Part shown: in pieces, positions 1 to 11,292 of the stretch
Layout of the letters: every line of letters begins with the position of its first letter
Numbering within the stretch: position 1 is the stretch's first letter
NCBI GenBank assembly: GCA_019059635.1
Contig: JAGVRJ010000012.1
Location: 682,001-746,000, forward strand
Source: Proales similis
Taxonomy: Eukaryota > Rotifera > Eurotatoria > Ploima > Proalidae
Direction of reading: 5' to 3'
Length of the DNA stretch: 64,000 nt
Notes under the pieces: generated by a model
Database searches by the model: none
What the model was told of the DNA's origin: nothing
What the model saw: the letters and a program-made list of their open reading frames with translations, nothing else
Position numbers and translations under genes: made by a program

Positions 1-1347
1 AGAATTAGGTTTGAATGGAGATTTCAAATGTAACAAAATGTTCTTACCACTCATCTCACAAATTGGACAGCAGGCACCAGGCTTTTTGATTGGTTGCGCG
101 CACGAAATGGGGGGACAGGATTCAGTGAGACAGGTTTGCTCACCGTTTTCACATTTGCATTCGATGCAGCCTGTCTTTTCGCGCCAACTTGAGTTGTAGC
201 CAACGCCAGAAGGGCTTATGCATTGACCCGAACATTCAGGACAGCACTTGCCGGGCATTGTGACTTGATCTCTACATTTAAGAGATGGACACTTGACTCT
301 TTGGCAAGTCACAATTCCTGATTGGCACTGACACCTTGTGCATGTGTTGATATACCATTCTTCTTCGTGACTAAACTCTTTTCCATCGAAATGGCAAACC
401 ACTCGCTGGGGACTGGCTTCTTAAAACACAAGTTTCGCCATTTTGTATGCACTGAGGCTAATATTTGTAGAATTACCACAACCGTAGATGTTGCAGCAGT
501 CACCAGGCCGGTGGGACCCTCGATGGATGAGCTGTGGTTTTTGATTGTGCATCAAACACTCTTGTTCAATAAGTGAGTACGGGCTGCACTCATCGCAACC
601 GCAAACATATTCGCAGCCGCAACAAGCTTTTGTCAAGTTGTCGGCTTTTATTAAAATGCTATCAGACGGGCATTGTGTACATTGACCAATCTTAGAGCAG
701 TCGATCATCTGACAGCCATTTACCGGCGCTTTTTTGAAGTTATAAAAGCGATTCCTGTTAAAATAGTGACCAAGACTATCAAATAACTTACTTGGCGGTT
801 TACTCGAGCTCGGCAGATAGCTTTCAAGCTCATAATTGGCAGGTATGAAACCATTTAATGTTGAATTGGTTTGGTTTGTACTTAGCGTATTGGGAAGCTC
901 ATACTCGAGTGGATTAAGGTAGTGGTCACTGTAATAGTCAACATCAAAGAGTGAGTTGGCATCGAAGGCAAGTTCAAATTCGCTAGTCTCATTGGAAAGA
1001 CAAGCAATTTTTTCGCAGCATTCGTGCGCGCTTTTGGCCAATTTGACAGCTACAAACCCTTTTCCACATTCGACCTCTTCTAGATGCGGGCAAGGCTTAC
1101 AGACGCACCGAGGACAACAAGCGTCGGCTGAATGGACCAGATATGAGTCAGGCGAGCAGTTGAGATTTGGCTCACAGACGACTGCTAAGCAATCGGGCGA
1201 TCCGACTGCAGATTGAGCCAAGACTCCTTCAGAGTATTTTCGATCTTAACTTAGACTTGGGCTTAGGCTTGAAGAGTGGTTACCTTGAACGAGGACGAAG
1301 GAAGTGATGGTCTGTGCAATAATCCTTTTATATTTCACAGCGTGCAT
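1..1347 (-). CDS. CRIM1-like protein with von Willebrand C domains (5' part; gene continues past window start)
   Basis: Secreted or membrane-tethered cysteine-rich protein; family members bind BMP-type ligands. Exons by eye: 1347-1284 (start ATG and a hydrophobic signal-like segment, IIAQTITSFVLVQ), 1244-477, and 419-48, where a strong GTAAGA donor (GT at 47-46) suggests continuation outside the window. Introns are 39 and 57 nt and all junctions are phase 1. Visible modules include cysteine-rich blocks ending CCPRC, the pattern HRGSHRPGDCCNIYGC, and two typical VWC repeats ending PGKCCPEC and PGACCPIC. A polar Asn/Ser-rich linker separates the first cysteine block from the antistasin/VWC-like part. 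CRIM1 is the best match from memory; crossveinless-2/BMPER or another VWC protein is possible because the C-terminal half is missing. Confidence 0.65.
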
Positions 1348-2924
1348 GATTAGAATGGCGGTATTGGAAGCATGGTGGAAGAAATTTAGGAGACCAACAC
1401 TTTGAGTTATTCTAGAAGATAAGCAGGCACGCAACCTAATTGAATGATTGACTGAAACAATTTGCGTTTGGTCAGAAGTATTGGCGAGTTGAGTTGTTAT
1501 TTGTTGTTCGAGAGAAGAGGCTGACTAATGATGGAAATAAGATAAGAGCGCAGATAAGTCATTAGAGAACGGCAAGTCGTTTTGCTTATATCCTCAATTT
1601 TAGCTAATATTAGGTTCGATAAGATAATGCAGCTATATTGAGCGCGGCACGGATAGCATTTTCTAATAGAAGCCAAACCAAGTCTGCCTAGCTCTGGCAC
1701 TCAAGTCGGAGGAAATTTTCGCTAGTCTATGCAAAAGCCGCTAAATCACGAAATCGTTCGCTTGCCTTTTTGTATCTTGATGATGATTGAGGCAATCGGC
1801 TAGCAAGTGGGCTCAAACCCAAATCGATTGTAACTTAATAAGCTACAAAAAAGCACACGATGAACAGATGAGAAGGCCACGAGCAAGCTGAAGGCAGTGT
1901 AGAGCTAAGGAAACTCGTTGTCTGACTAATTTCGCTTCGTCGCTCTGCTCGTGCGGCTAGAAACGAAAGCTGCATATGACGTCTGGTCCTATTTTTAATT
2001 GCACGCTCTTAAAATTCAACCGCTCATCTCTACTGGGCTGAAACAATAAACAAAACGATGAAAATTGAGAGGAGTAGGCGACCACTGTTTAGATGACGAT
2101 GAATTTGCGCACTTTGCCTTAAATGAACTCGCTCACTGGCACACTCGCTCGCTCTCTCTCTTGTTCTCTTTTCTATTCTCGATAAATTGATTATTTTCGG
2201 TTGTCGCTGGCGGTGAGAAGACCCAGGGCCCTGTAGGCCAATTTAATTAAAAACTTGCGAAAAGGCCATTTAAATTCATTTAGAGGCTTCGCACGGCTTC
2301 GCTTAGATCAACATGAAACTAAGCGCCGACTAATGAAGCATTTTGGACACTCTGCTCGTCTAGCTTGATTGCCTATTGCCAGCGTCATCAGATCATTCAT
2401 ACCGGAATCGAGAACGCAATTTGAAGGGACGAACGTGCGCCTTATTATTCACTTCACTCCTCAACTAGGCAATCAATCGTTTGTCGTTGTTATGTATGAG
2501 CTCAACCAGTATAAATGCTAATCGAGTAGTGAAAATGCTTCGGATCACGCGTATTATTTAGAAAGGTGTGTAGAGGATTTAGAGGAGAAAAGCGAAACTG
2601 AGCTCCATTGCCAACGGGAGTGTTTCGACGCCCTTTAAGCCTTGGCCTTAAATTCGGCGTCTTTAAAAAGCTCCAATTTATCATATTAGATCAGATCTGA
2701 TTGCCGCCCACCTCTGGGCTAGGGGCCCTAGACATTATCCTATTTGCTCTGATTTCTTCATACATAAATAATATAAACGAGCGTGAGAAACAAGTTTCTC
2801 GATATCCAGCAATTTGCTCATCGTTTATTCAGATGTATATTTATTTGGGATAATATTGACGTAAGATGGAAGAAAATTCAACTCAGTTGACGATGAGAAG
2901 AGCAAGCTGTTGAGCAACCGCAAG
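1348..2924. other. Intergenic, upstream of CRIM1-like gene and downstream of Kv gene
   Basis: About 1.6 kb with only short unsupported open frames and a CT-rich patch near 2145-2175. It should hold the CRIM1-like promoter and the 3' untranslated region of the channel gene. I see no conserved coding segment or RNA gene. Confidence 0.5.
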
Positions 2925-4411
2925 CTAGATGGCCTCACCGATCGAATATTCTATTGATCTGGATGGTGCACATGTTGCTGCTGGGTCGTTTGCGTCTTGG
3001 TCGGCATCTGTTTGCTCGTAGCTTGCCCGCAGGGTTTCACGGTTAAGCTTTTTCAGCACTTGACTGCTTTGGTAGAAAAACTGAAAATGTGATACAATAA
3101 TAGGCACCGGCAAAGCAATTGTGAGAACACCCGCAATTGCACAAAAGCAGCCCACAAATCTTCCGACAGGTGTCTAGAACAGACAGGAAAGAGTTTAATA
3201 ATTGGCTTTTTGATACTGAGCTTGCAGAGCGTAGTTACCTTGGGAACCATTTCGCCATAACCGACCGTAGTCATTGTGATTATGGCATACCAGAAGCCGT
3301 CCGGTATTGAATTGAAGTGCGAATCAGGATGATCGAGTTCAAGGAAGTATACTGTCGAGGAGAAAAGGATGACACCGATGACTAGAAAAAAAACGAGCAA
3401 AAGCAGCTCATTGGCGGACGCTCTTAGTGTGTGAGCAAGTATTTGCAGGCCTTTGAAGTGCCTGGCTAGTTTGAATATACGAAACACTCTAACCAAGCGG
3501 ATGATGCGGAGAAATGAGAGCTGAGAACTCGCTTCGGTGATTTGCAGAAAATAAGGCAGGATTGAGAAAAAGTCGATTAGATTTCCCGAGTCGCGTGCAA
3601 AGCTCAGCTTGTTGGGGGCGGCAAAAAATCGTAGAGTGAGTTCAAGGGTGAACCAAACTATACAAATGGTCTCTAAGATAAAATAGTTATCGAATTGAAT
3701 GCCCGTTGCTGTGGGCGCCTCCTTTAAGGTACTGGCGCCAACAGAATCGTCGTCCGTGTTGTCTAGCTCATATTCGATTCCGCGCGTATTCTTTACTTGA
3801 GGCAGGGTCTCAATACAGAACAAAGCAATTGAAACAACCACAAGCACAACAGACACGATCGCCACTAAACGGGCCAATATTGACGACTCGGGATATTCGA
3901 ACAAGAGCCAGATCGAGCGCTTGAGCCGATTGCTCGGCAGCTTGCTTAGACAGGCCTCGCGATCTATTAAATATCCTTCGTCTTTTTTATACTTGTTTAC
4001 TACCTCGGAGCCTAAAAAACGAACCAATTAGAAACAATGAGTTGATTTTGAAGAGCGCTTGCAGTTACCGAGCTCAAAGAAGACTATTTCGTCGAAAAAC
4101 ACCTCTGAGGAGACATTCATGGGCCGATTCAAGAACTTGCCATTCGATTGATAATAGTAGAGAATTGCTTCAAAAGACTGTCGATGTCGTTCGAAATAGT
4201 ACTCGTTATGAATGTAGTCGAAATACTTCTGACGTTTGACCGGATTTCCTAGTAAAGTGGAGGGAAACCGATTGAGAGTGGATAGCCACGTTTCATAGTA
4301 CATGCCCGAAACGTTTATAACCACTTTCTCATTCGGCTGGCCCCGCGCGTCCGGTCGGCGCGGTTCGTTTACCGGCACTCTGTGTGGATAGTTGGTCGCG
4401 CTAATTGCCAT
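2925..4411 (-). CDS. Shaker-type (Kv1) voltage-gated potassium channel subunit
   Basis: Pore-forming subunit of a tetrameric delayed-rectifier or A-type K+ channel. Exons 4411-4069, 4011-3239 and 3173-2925 (introns 57 and 65 nt) give 454 residues. In order: a T1 tetramerisation domain (from [20 protein letters not shown] to FFELG), S1-S3, an S4 with regularly spaced charges ([17 protein letters not shown]), the pore with the K+ filter TVGYG, and S6 with the PVP gating motif ([14 protein letters not shown]). The T1 sequence and S4-S5 linker are closest to Shaker. No hydrophobic N-terminal inactivation ball and no C-terminal PDZ ligand are visible. Two oddities: the residue after GYG is Glu, not the usual Asp, and the second Trp of the usual FWWA is Tyr (FWYA). 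Other Kv families (Shab, Shaw, Shal) fit less well. Confidence 0.93.
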
Positions 4412-5986
4412 AGATGCGGACTAATTTAACTCTTTCTCTACTCAGACCGCGAAAGATACTTTTCTCATAGGCATGGCACAACTGAAATTCAACTCGCATA
4501 TTATTTTCTCGCTGGGCGCTGATATCTGAACGCCGCAATATACAAGACTGGTTTCAAATCGAAAGTTGATTGCACTCGCTGCTCGATTGACATTTAAGCG
4601 ATGACATTTGAGCGTTTGGCGCGAAATTGGGGCCTGGCAGTCAATCAGTTGATAGAGAAGTTGCAGGCTGAGTGGCAGGCGTTGCTCTAAAGCGTCTAAA
4701 ATGCATCAAATTAAAAAGGCGAAGAATGCTCGAGGTAATGGAAAGCAGGCGCACTGATCCCCACCGAATCATCGAACGAGCCTCGCATCTTCATCTCCCT
4801 CGCCATCACCGATCTTTCTCATCATTCAAATGTAAATAAAGAACGTGCGTACGTGCCTAAACGGTGTTTGATAGGCCCACATAAACTAGATGCCGCTTTC
4901 CTTCATACATGCCGATTTTCTGCGCCAACTTTGGCGCCGCTCAGTAAATAAATTAGCGCCAAAATTGCCAACGATATATACAATAATGGTATGGCAGGCA
5001 GTTGTATTGTTTTCACAGTGAATTGATGGAAAAGCAATGCTCGTCTGTTTTACTAGTAGCGGTTAGATAAGTAGAAGCAATCAAGTGCGATAGTAATTGC
5101 CCGCAAACGCAACATGAACAAGAGCGATAACAGAAAGGCACCCGATTCACCCACATACACGCACACAAGCAGCTCACACGCATAAACTTGTGGGAGGTTG
5201 GCGCTCGTGTTTATCCATTTTTATGTGCCCGCGCTACTTATTGAGTTAGAGCGCCTTTATAGCCGTAGCCAAAATTGGTTGGCGTTGAGAACGGTTTTGA
5301 GTTGGCTGATTATGATAAATGGCCGATAATGGTGGTGGAGAGAGCTTGTAAACTTTGAGCAAATAATCGCTGCCTTCCTGATGGTTTTCAAGTTGCCAAT
5401 CGAGATTCATTTCTGAGAAACGAAGAGCATTAAATCCCCATTTAGCTCACAAGTGAGCTCACAATAATCCCAAAGATTGAGTGCCAAACCCGATGCTGGC
5501 AAATTCTCTCCTTTATTCTAAGATCATGATTTGTCTTGCAATTATCACCGCTATTAGCTCATTGCTGCTTGGCCCGTTACACGCACACTCAAATACCATT
5601 CTACACAAAATGCTCGGCTCTTGATTATTTGCTCTTCGCAACTATGATTGCAACCGAAGCTTCACTGATAGGAACAGCTCGAAAACGAGCGGAGAAGACG
5701 ATCGATACTTGGCACTATTAATGAAATTCGTGTAGCCATCATATGCGACACCAAGCCGCATTGCGAGCTTGAGTCACTAATGCAATCTAAGATTATGATG
5801 GCTCGGATGCCAGATCGCATGAGCCTTCATGGGAGAAATTATTCTCTTATGTCATTCGTGTCATCTCTAATTATTCATTGCAAGAACGGGTATGTGTGCA
5901 GCTTACGCTCTAAGTGGTATGATATGTCCGTCCATTCATTAATCAAACCGGCTCATACAATCATTGGCTCTTTCATTCCCTTTCAA
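4412..5986. other. Intergenic, upstream of Kv gene
   Basis: About 1.6 kb upstream of the channel start codon. Only short frames with no recognisable protein features. CACACAAG/CTTGTG near 5163-5195 is a minor inverted repeat. Nothing else is identified. Confidence 0.45.
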
Positions 5987-6287
5987 ATGTCAACCTTTAA
6001 CGAGTCGTTTGAAAGCGCCGACACAATCAGGACAATTAGATACAGGAAGAGAGTGGTAAGTAAGAACCCGACTTGGGGATGCAATGCTCAGCCCCGTTTT
6101 TCTTTCCAAACCAACGCATGCAATCAGCGGGTTCGTATAGCCTCCTACGCCAATCGATATGACGAATGACGCGTACCAAGAGAATCGACTCATTTCCGCG
6201 TCGCATTCGGGCCAAAACGCCTCGCTCGAAACGTTTTTTTCTTCATATTGTTTGATTGCGGTAGGAATCAAGCAAAAGCAAGCTTAA
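5987..6287 (+). CDS. Possible small two-exon gene, unknown product
   Basis: A candidate 71-residue protein: exon 5987-6055 ends at an exceptionally good donor (GTG followed by GTAAGTAAG), and the next exon 6141-6287 follows an acceptor (GGTTCGTATAG). Both are phase 0 and the joined frame runs to a TAA at 6285. The joined product has a polar, natural-looking composition (for example TIRTIRYRKRV then PPTPIDMTNDAYQENRL). I do not recognise it. The opposite strand is also open here (5990-6271), so coding sense is not certain. It could be the first part of a larger gene or a chance open frame. Confidence 0.3.
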
Positions 6288-7654
6288 GCTAACACAAGAA
6301 CTGCTGGTGAATGAATCTTGTACGAGAGAAATAGAGTAACAGAAAGTAGAAAAATAGAAATTTGAATAGTACTGCTTATGACGTTGGTGGTTCTTGTCTA
6401 AGAGCGTCTTGTTTACTTAGCATAAAAGTTGTATGCAGGAAAACAAGCGATTGCGAAAGAAAATCATGAGCTGAGGGTGTCAGCGAACAAGAATCTGCCA
6501 ATTCAATTTAGAAACTCAAGCGCCGACAAGCGTCCACTTCCCTGAGGATGCCTAAAGCCATTAGGTAATGCCGGGCTGAGAGTGAGCTGGGTCTACGGTG
6601 AGAGAGAAAAAAGCCAAAAAGAGTGAGCAGGTTGCATGAGACCGAGCGTAATAAATTTAATTCGAGAAAGCAAAATATCCCACGATCAGAAGTTAAGAAT
6701 TATTCTAATCGAGCTGAGATTGTAGGGCGCAGTTAAATCAAACATGAATGAATTGCTGCTTGATTGAATAATCACTTCTGCTTTGATGGCGGAATTTTAT
6801 ATTAGCCTTTTTTTGAACAAGGAAGAAAAGAGCGATGATAATCTTGATTGGTGGATGAGGTTTCTACTTATTCTATTGTTTACTTATGAGGCCTTTGTGA
6901 GCTTCTTCTGCATAGAGCGGAAGTAAACTGTTTCGCCAGAACTCTTTCAATTCCATTCGGTTTTGTTTCTTTCAAAACCTCTATTTGTTGGCAGGTTGCT
7001 TCATTCAGGCTTTCTTCAACGCCTGTTTTTCTTCATATAAGCTTTTTGTCTTTTTTTCTTTGTCAGCCTTTTCTTTTTTTTCATCTATACTTTATTTCTA
7101 TCGCACCTTCGTGCGAGAATATTGGAAAACTGAATAAAACAGGACTTGAAGAACTTCCTGCTTTTAACCAAGCGCATAATAAATATAAGCTCGATTGAAA
7201 CTTTCTTACATTGGCGATGAATATGCGAGATCTGTTTTCTCATTTGATCGATTGAAAAGGAACTTATTGAAGAATTGAAAGGGCTCGAAATAATGAAAAT
7301 TGTAAAAATAGTCAGAATGACAGAACTCAAACATTGAACAGGGTAAAAAACGTGAGCTCAAAGCCTAAATTTGTAACTGCAAATTTCTACCAACTGAAAC
7401 GAACGCACATTCCTCAAACAAATCGCTCCGGCCTGATGAACAAAAGCAAACTAGGAGATTTAGGCTAGGGCAGTAAAACGAGCAAGCGACGTGTTAAATT
7501 TCTATTTGCCCGACAATGTTTGGCTATGAAAGCGAAACTTAATTGCTGGCAGCTCGCCATTCGTCTGTCCCTTGCATGCATACACAATCTAGTCTCGAGC
7601 ATAAATTGACGTTAAATCTGCCGCTGCTGCTGAGCATTTAGGTCAATAATCCAG
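6288..7654. other. Intergenic, upstream of canopy gene pair
   Basis: About 1.4 kb; pyrimidine-rich around 6955-7085 on the + strand. No supported gene. The proximal part should contain the promoter of the first canopy-like gene. Confidence 0.45.
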
Positions 7655-8628
7655 ATGGCGCTTGTAAAATTTGGCCTTTTTATTTCGTTTATTCTGGTTC
7701 TTGCTGCTGCAGACGACCCAGATCGACTACCGACAAGATGTGAAAGTAAGTAGACAAGCCCGCAAAAAGAAATAGCATTTCACCACTTCCCTTTCTTTGC
7801 TCCCTAGTCTGCAAGTATCTAACTACCGAGATGGCTGAAAACTTGGAAAAATTCAACAGCCATGATTACATTGAAACAGGATACAGCCTTGACGAACGCC
7901 TTGACAGAAAAAAGGCCAAAAAGTACCGAGACTCGTAAGCTTTCAAAGAATTGTGTCGACTAACCATTCCCTTATTATTGACCGGCAAAAGGGAGCTGCG
8001 ATTAATCGAATCTATTGAGAATGTCTGTGAAAATATTCTTAGTTACAACGTACATGCTGAAAGGTCTGGAAGTCTGCGCTACGGCAAGGGCGAGTCTCAA
8101 ACCATGAGCACACTTAAGAGCTTAAGGTTAAAGCAGAAATGAAGCCTTTTCGCTGCCAAGACTTTGAATTGAATTCGTTTAGAGACCGAGGTGTGAAGGT
8201 TGAACTTGGGATTCCGTATGATCTCTGGGATGTTCCGTCTGCAGAAATCACACAGCTTAAAAAATATGTAAGAGCCTCCCCGATCAGTTTATCCAGAACT
8301 TTTTTGATTTTATTCTAAATTTTAAGTGCGATAGCTATGTTGAGTTGTATGAAGAAGAAATTGAGAACTGGTTTACGACTAAAAGAGACCAAATGACCCT
8401 CACCGAATATCTATGTAAGGGTGTAGTTCTGCGAGATGATGAAAAATGTAGGTTTTGACAAGCATTAAAAAAAACATAAAGAAACAATGACTAATGAACA
8501 ATTCATTGATAGCTTGCCTTGATGAAAAATTTGTAGAAGAAAAGAAAGAGAAGGAGCCCGAAAAGACTGAGAAGCTTGCAGATTCTAAGCGACCCGAAGC
8601 CAGTGAGGAGAGCAAAGATGAGCTTTAA
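7655..8628 (+). CDS. Canopy-3/4-like ER protein, copy A (KDEL ending)
   Basis: Saposin-like ER-luminal protein; vertebrate CNPY3/CNPY4 (PRAT4A/B) act as co-chaperones for Toll-like receptor folding, so a chaperone role is inferred. Exons 7655-7745, 7808-7934, 7992-8126, 8183-8267, 8327-8447, 8513-8628 encode 224 residues. An N-terminal signal peptide (LVKFGLFISFILVLAAA) is followed by the family motifs LPTRCEICKYL, ELRLIE, GVKVELGIPYDLWD, YEEEIENW and YLCKGVVL, with conserved cysteine positions, an acidic/basic tail and a terminal KDEL retrieval signal. Length and motif order match CNPY3/4 better than CNPY1/2. It lies 289 bp before a second copy in the same orientation with the same intron phases. 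Confidence 0.92.
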
Positions 8629-8917
8629 ATCGATGCTGTAAGGCATCGCATGCGTATTTGTGTAATTAGAATTAGTTGAGAAATACAGAAATTGATTAAA
8701 TAAATAAAATTGCGGAATAATTGTGAATAAAAAATCTGAAACCTGATCTCCCTGAAGACATTTTAAAAACCATCAGATGCAGTGTTAAGAAATTTCGATG
8801 GAAACGGGCCAATCGAAACGAGGCACGTTTTACCCCTATTCCGGGTCTAATTGTGAATTGGACTGATCATTGTAGAAAATCTTTTAAATTTTCATCGTGA
8901 TATATCACCAAAACACC

Positions 8918-9846
8918 ATGAATCGTCTTATGAGCGCATTTTTACTTATTTTTATTCTTCTTGCTGACCATATTCAAGCTTTCGAAGACGACCCGAACAG
9001 AATACCAACAAAATGTGAAAGTATGAACTTGACGTAGAATGAAAATGTGCGGGTTTCTAAAAGCTTAATTTAAGCTTGTAAGCTGCTGGCTATCGAACTT
9101 ACAGCAGCCTTGAAAAAACTTGATAGCCATGAAGAATTTACTGGCTACACATTTGACGAAGACAAAGTGAAGAGAAGTTCGCGAAACTTCCAAGATTCGT
9201 ATGAGCAATTTTTCTGAAGATCAGACGTTCAAATGCTTGTTTATTCTTTTGGGCCAATTCCAAGGGAACTAAGGCTGATTGAGGCCATGCACAGCGGATG
9301 TCGGAACATTTTGGAATATCATATTCACCCAAAGAGAAAAGGAAGTCTTCGTTTTTCGCGTGAGGAACACCCTACAATGCATGCACTCAAGAAGATGAGG
9401 TGGGTTCGACTGTAATCTGAAAAACTGCTCAATCTAATTTACCGATCCGTTTGTACAGAGCCCAAGGAGCTAAAGTTGACATTGGAGTTCCGGAGGATGC
9501 ATGGGACGTTCCGTCGATTGAACTCATGCGAATTAAAAAATCGGTATTGTTCGATTTTGTTGAGGGCGTCTAGTTTATTCAGATTAATCGAGACTCGGCT
9601 AAATCAAGTGCGATCAAATGGTAGAGCTCTATGAAGAGGATATCGAAGATTGGTACTATCACCACAGATCAGAGCTATCGCTTCGAAAATACTTGTGCGA
9701 AAGAATAGTGCTCAAAAACGAGGACAAGTGTAAGTTCAAGAGCCTTTCTCTTTTTTAATCAATACTAATTACAAGTAAAAATGGTTTGAAAAGCCTGCCT
9801 ATGGGAAAAAGAAGAGAAGAAAAGCAAGGCTAAAACCGAACTCTAA
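8918..9846 (+). CDS. Canopy-3/4-like ER protein, copy B (KTEL ending)
   Basis: Tandem paralogue of the preceding gene. Exons 8918-9020, 9075-9198, 9265-9399, 9459-9543, 9609-9729, 9794-9846 encode 206 residues. Exons 3, 4 and 5 are exactly the same length (135, 85, 121 nt) and phase as in copy A, which shows direct duplication. It has a signal peptide (MSAFLLIFILLADHIQA), IPTKCETCKLL, ELRLIEAMHSGC, GVPEDAWDVPS and YEEDIEDWY. The C-terminal tail is shorter and ends KTEL, a weaker-looking KDEL-type signal. The protein sequences have clearly diverged, so the copies may have different clients. Confidence 0.9.
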
Positions 9847-10436
9847 CAACAAACAAACTCGGATCACATCAAAGAGGCTGAGCCTTTGAACAAGCACTTT
9901 CTTTCTGTTTTTCTTTATTTGTGTCAAGATTTCAGCTTTCGTTACCAGAGTAGTTTACAAAATCAGCTTGGGAAAATACATTAGCTTATCATAGGCAACT
10001 ATCAATTGAGTGTTTGATGTGCAGGTGTTGGGGAAGAAAATCAGAAGACGATTATCGATTGGTACGTGTTTATTTCAATAATATTCTATATAATTAAATA
10101 GAAGGAGGAAAGAAAAAGCGAATAAAGAAAGGAGGAAGAAAAACAGTGCAAAACGAAAAACTTGTTTGATTAGTCGTGGCGAATCACGAATCAAATTGGA
10201 TGAGATAGAACAAAAGTGAATTTTAATTGATTATTAAGGGAATCAAAGTGAAACTAGAGCGAGAGCAGCTTAAGAAAAAAGGAACAGCTGTTTAGAGCCA
10301 GAAATAAAGAGAACTCAATTGTTCTTCAAATTGATCGAGACTGCTGGTCCATGTCATTTAAATTGTCTGTGTCTTACGCTGGTTGGTGTATTTGAAAATA
10401 TATTGAATAAATTACTCGTTTGTTAATACTTGTGAA
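9847..10436. other. Intergenic after canopy pair
   Basis: About 590 bp, A-rich with purine runs near 10100-10150. No gene recognised. Confidence 0.4.
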
Positions 10437-10744
10437 TTAATAAAATGGTGAACCATTCGTTAGCCAGCGGTACTTGCTACCATTAATTTTAAAGGCTAGC
10501 AGAAATGTTTGAAGAAACTTATGGTACAGACGGCTGCTGGACTCAAATATTTGCCGGTTTTCTAATTGCTGAATGGTTCGCTCGATCTTGAGAATATTTT
10601 GAGCAAATTTTCGAAGACAGCCAACTTGCTTACTCATCGGTATGATTTGATTGTAGAGATACATTGTTTATCCAATACCGAACCATCGTTTCTAATTTGT
10701 CGAAGATGGGCTCAGCTGGACAGTCGATTTGAAGATGGCGCAAT
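10437..10744 (-). CDS. Possible 3' exons of an unrecognised gene
   Basis: On the minus strand a pyrimidine-rich tract and acceptor (TCTTGTCTTCAG) precede an open exon 10744-10634 that ends at a good donor (GTAAGC). Joining to 10536-10437 in phase 2 reads on to TAA. The product segment includes CPAEPIFDKLETMVRYWI and ends KYRWLTNGSPFY. I do not recognise it and found no convincing upstream exon or start. An alternative is a single 75-codon frame 10664-10437 without splicing. This may be a real gene end, a pseudogene or chance. Confidence 0.25.
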
Positions 10745-11292
10745 CTGAAGACAAGAGCTGGTAGTTGAACGAGGAAAGAAAGGCAAAAGGAATCCGATTG
10801 CTAGGAGATAAACGCGGATTCATGATTCCGGGCCGAGAAGGGACTGATTACAGCGTTCAGGGTGAAATGGGAAGGTAGACAGTGAAGACTTTAAATAATT
10901 ATGGCAATCAAAGAAGGGTACAGGCATCTTAGAAGAGAATTGCTTATTTGTAAAAATATTCTACGAAGAAGGTTGGTGAGATAGGTTTCAATCAATCGAG
11001 GTCACAAAAGATTAAGTAGACAATCATAAGTAAGTTTTGAGCTCATCTGTTTGGTACGCCGAGCAATCGTTCAACGCCAGCATTAAGATCGAATAGATCG
11101 AGTTCAGCTCAGCGAGGTGAAGTTATTCTTCCTTTCTGAGTGATTATTTTTTCTTTGCCTGGTTCTGTGCGTGGATGTGTGGGTATACGTGAGCTGATCT
11201 GAATTTCACTTCTAAAAATGAAAACTGCTTTATTTCGCTTGAAATGAATGCATACTTTAAAAAAAATATTACCTCGACGACGAGCGAACCCT
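10745..11292. other. Intergenic, 3' flank of Gs gene
   Basis: About 550 bp; probably includes the 3' untranslated region of the G-alpha-s gene. One 36-codon minus-strand frame exists but no usable splice connects it. Nothing else is seen. Confidence 0.4.

Noticed and set aside
5990-6271. 93-codon minus-strand frame opposite the tiny gene candidate
   Set aside because: Start is not supported, hydrophobic segments do not match any family, and the plus strand has better splice signals.
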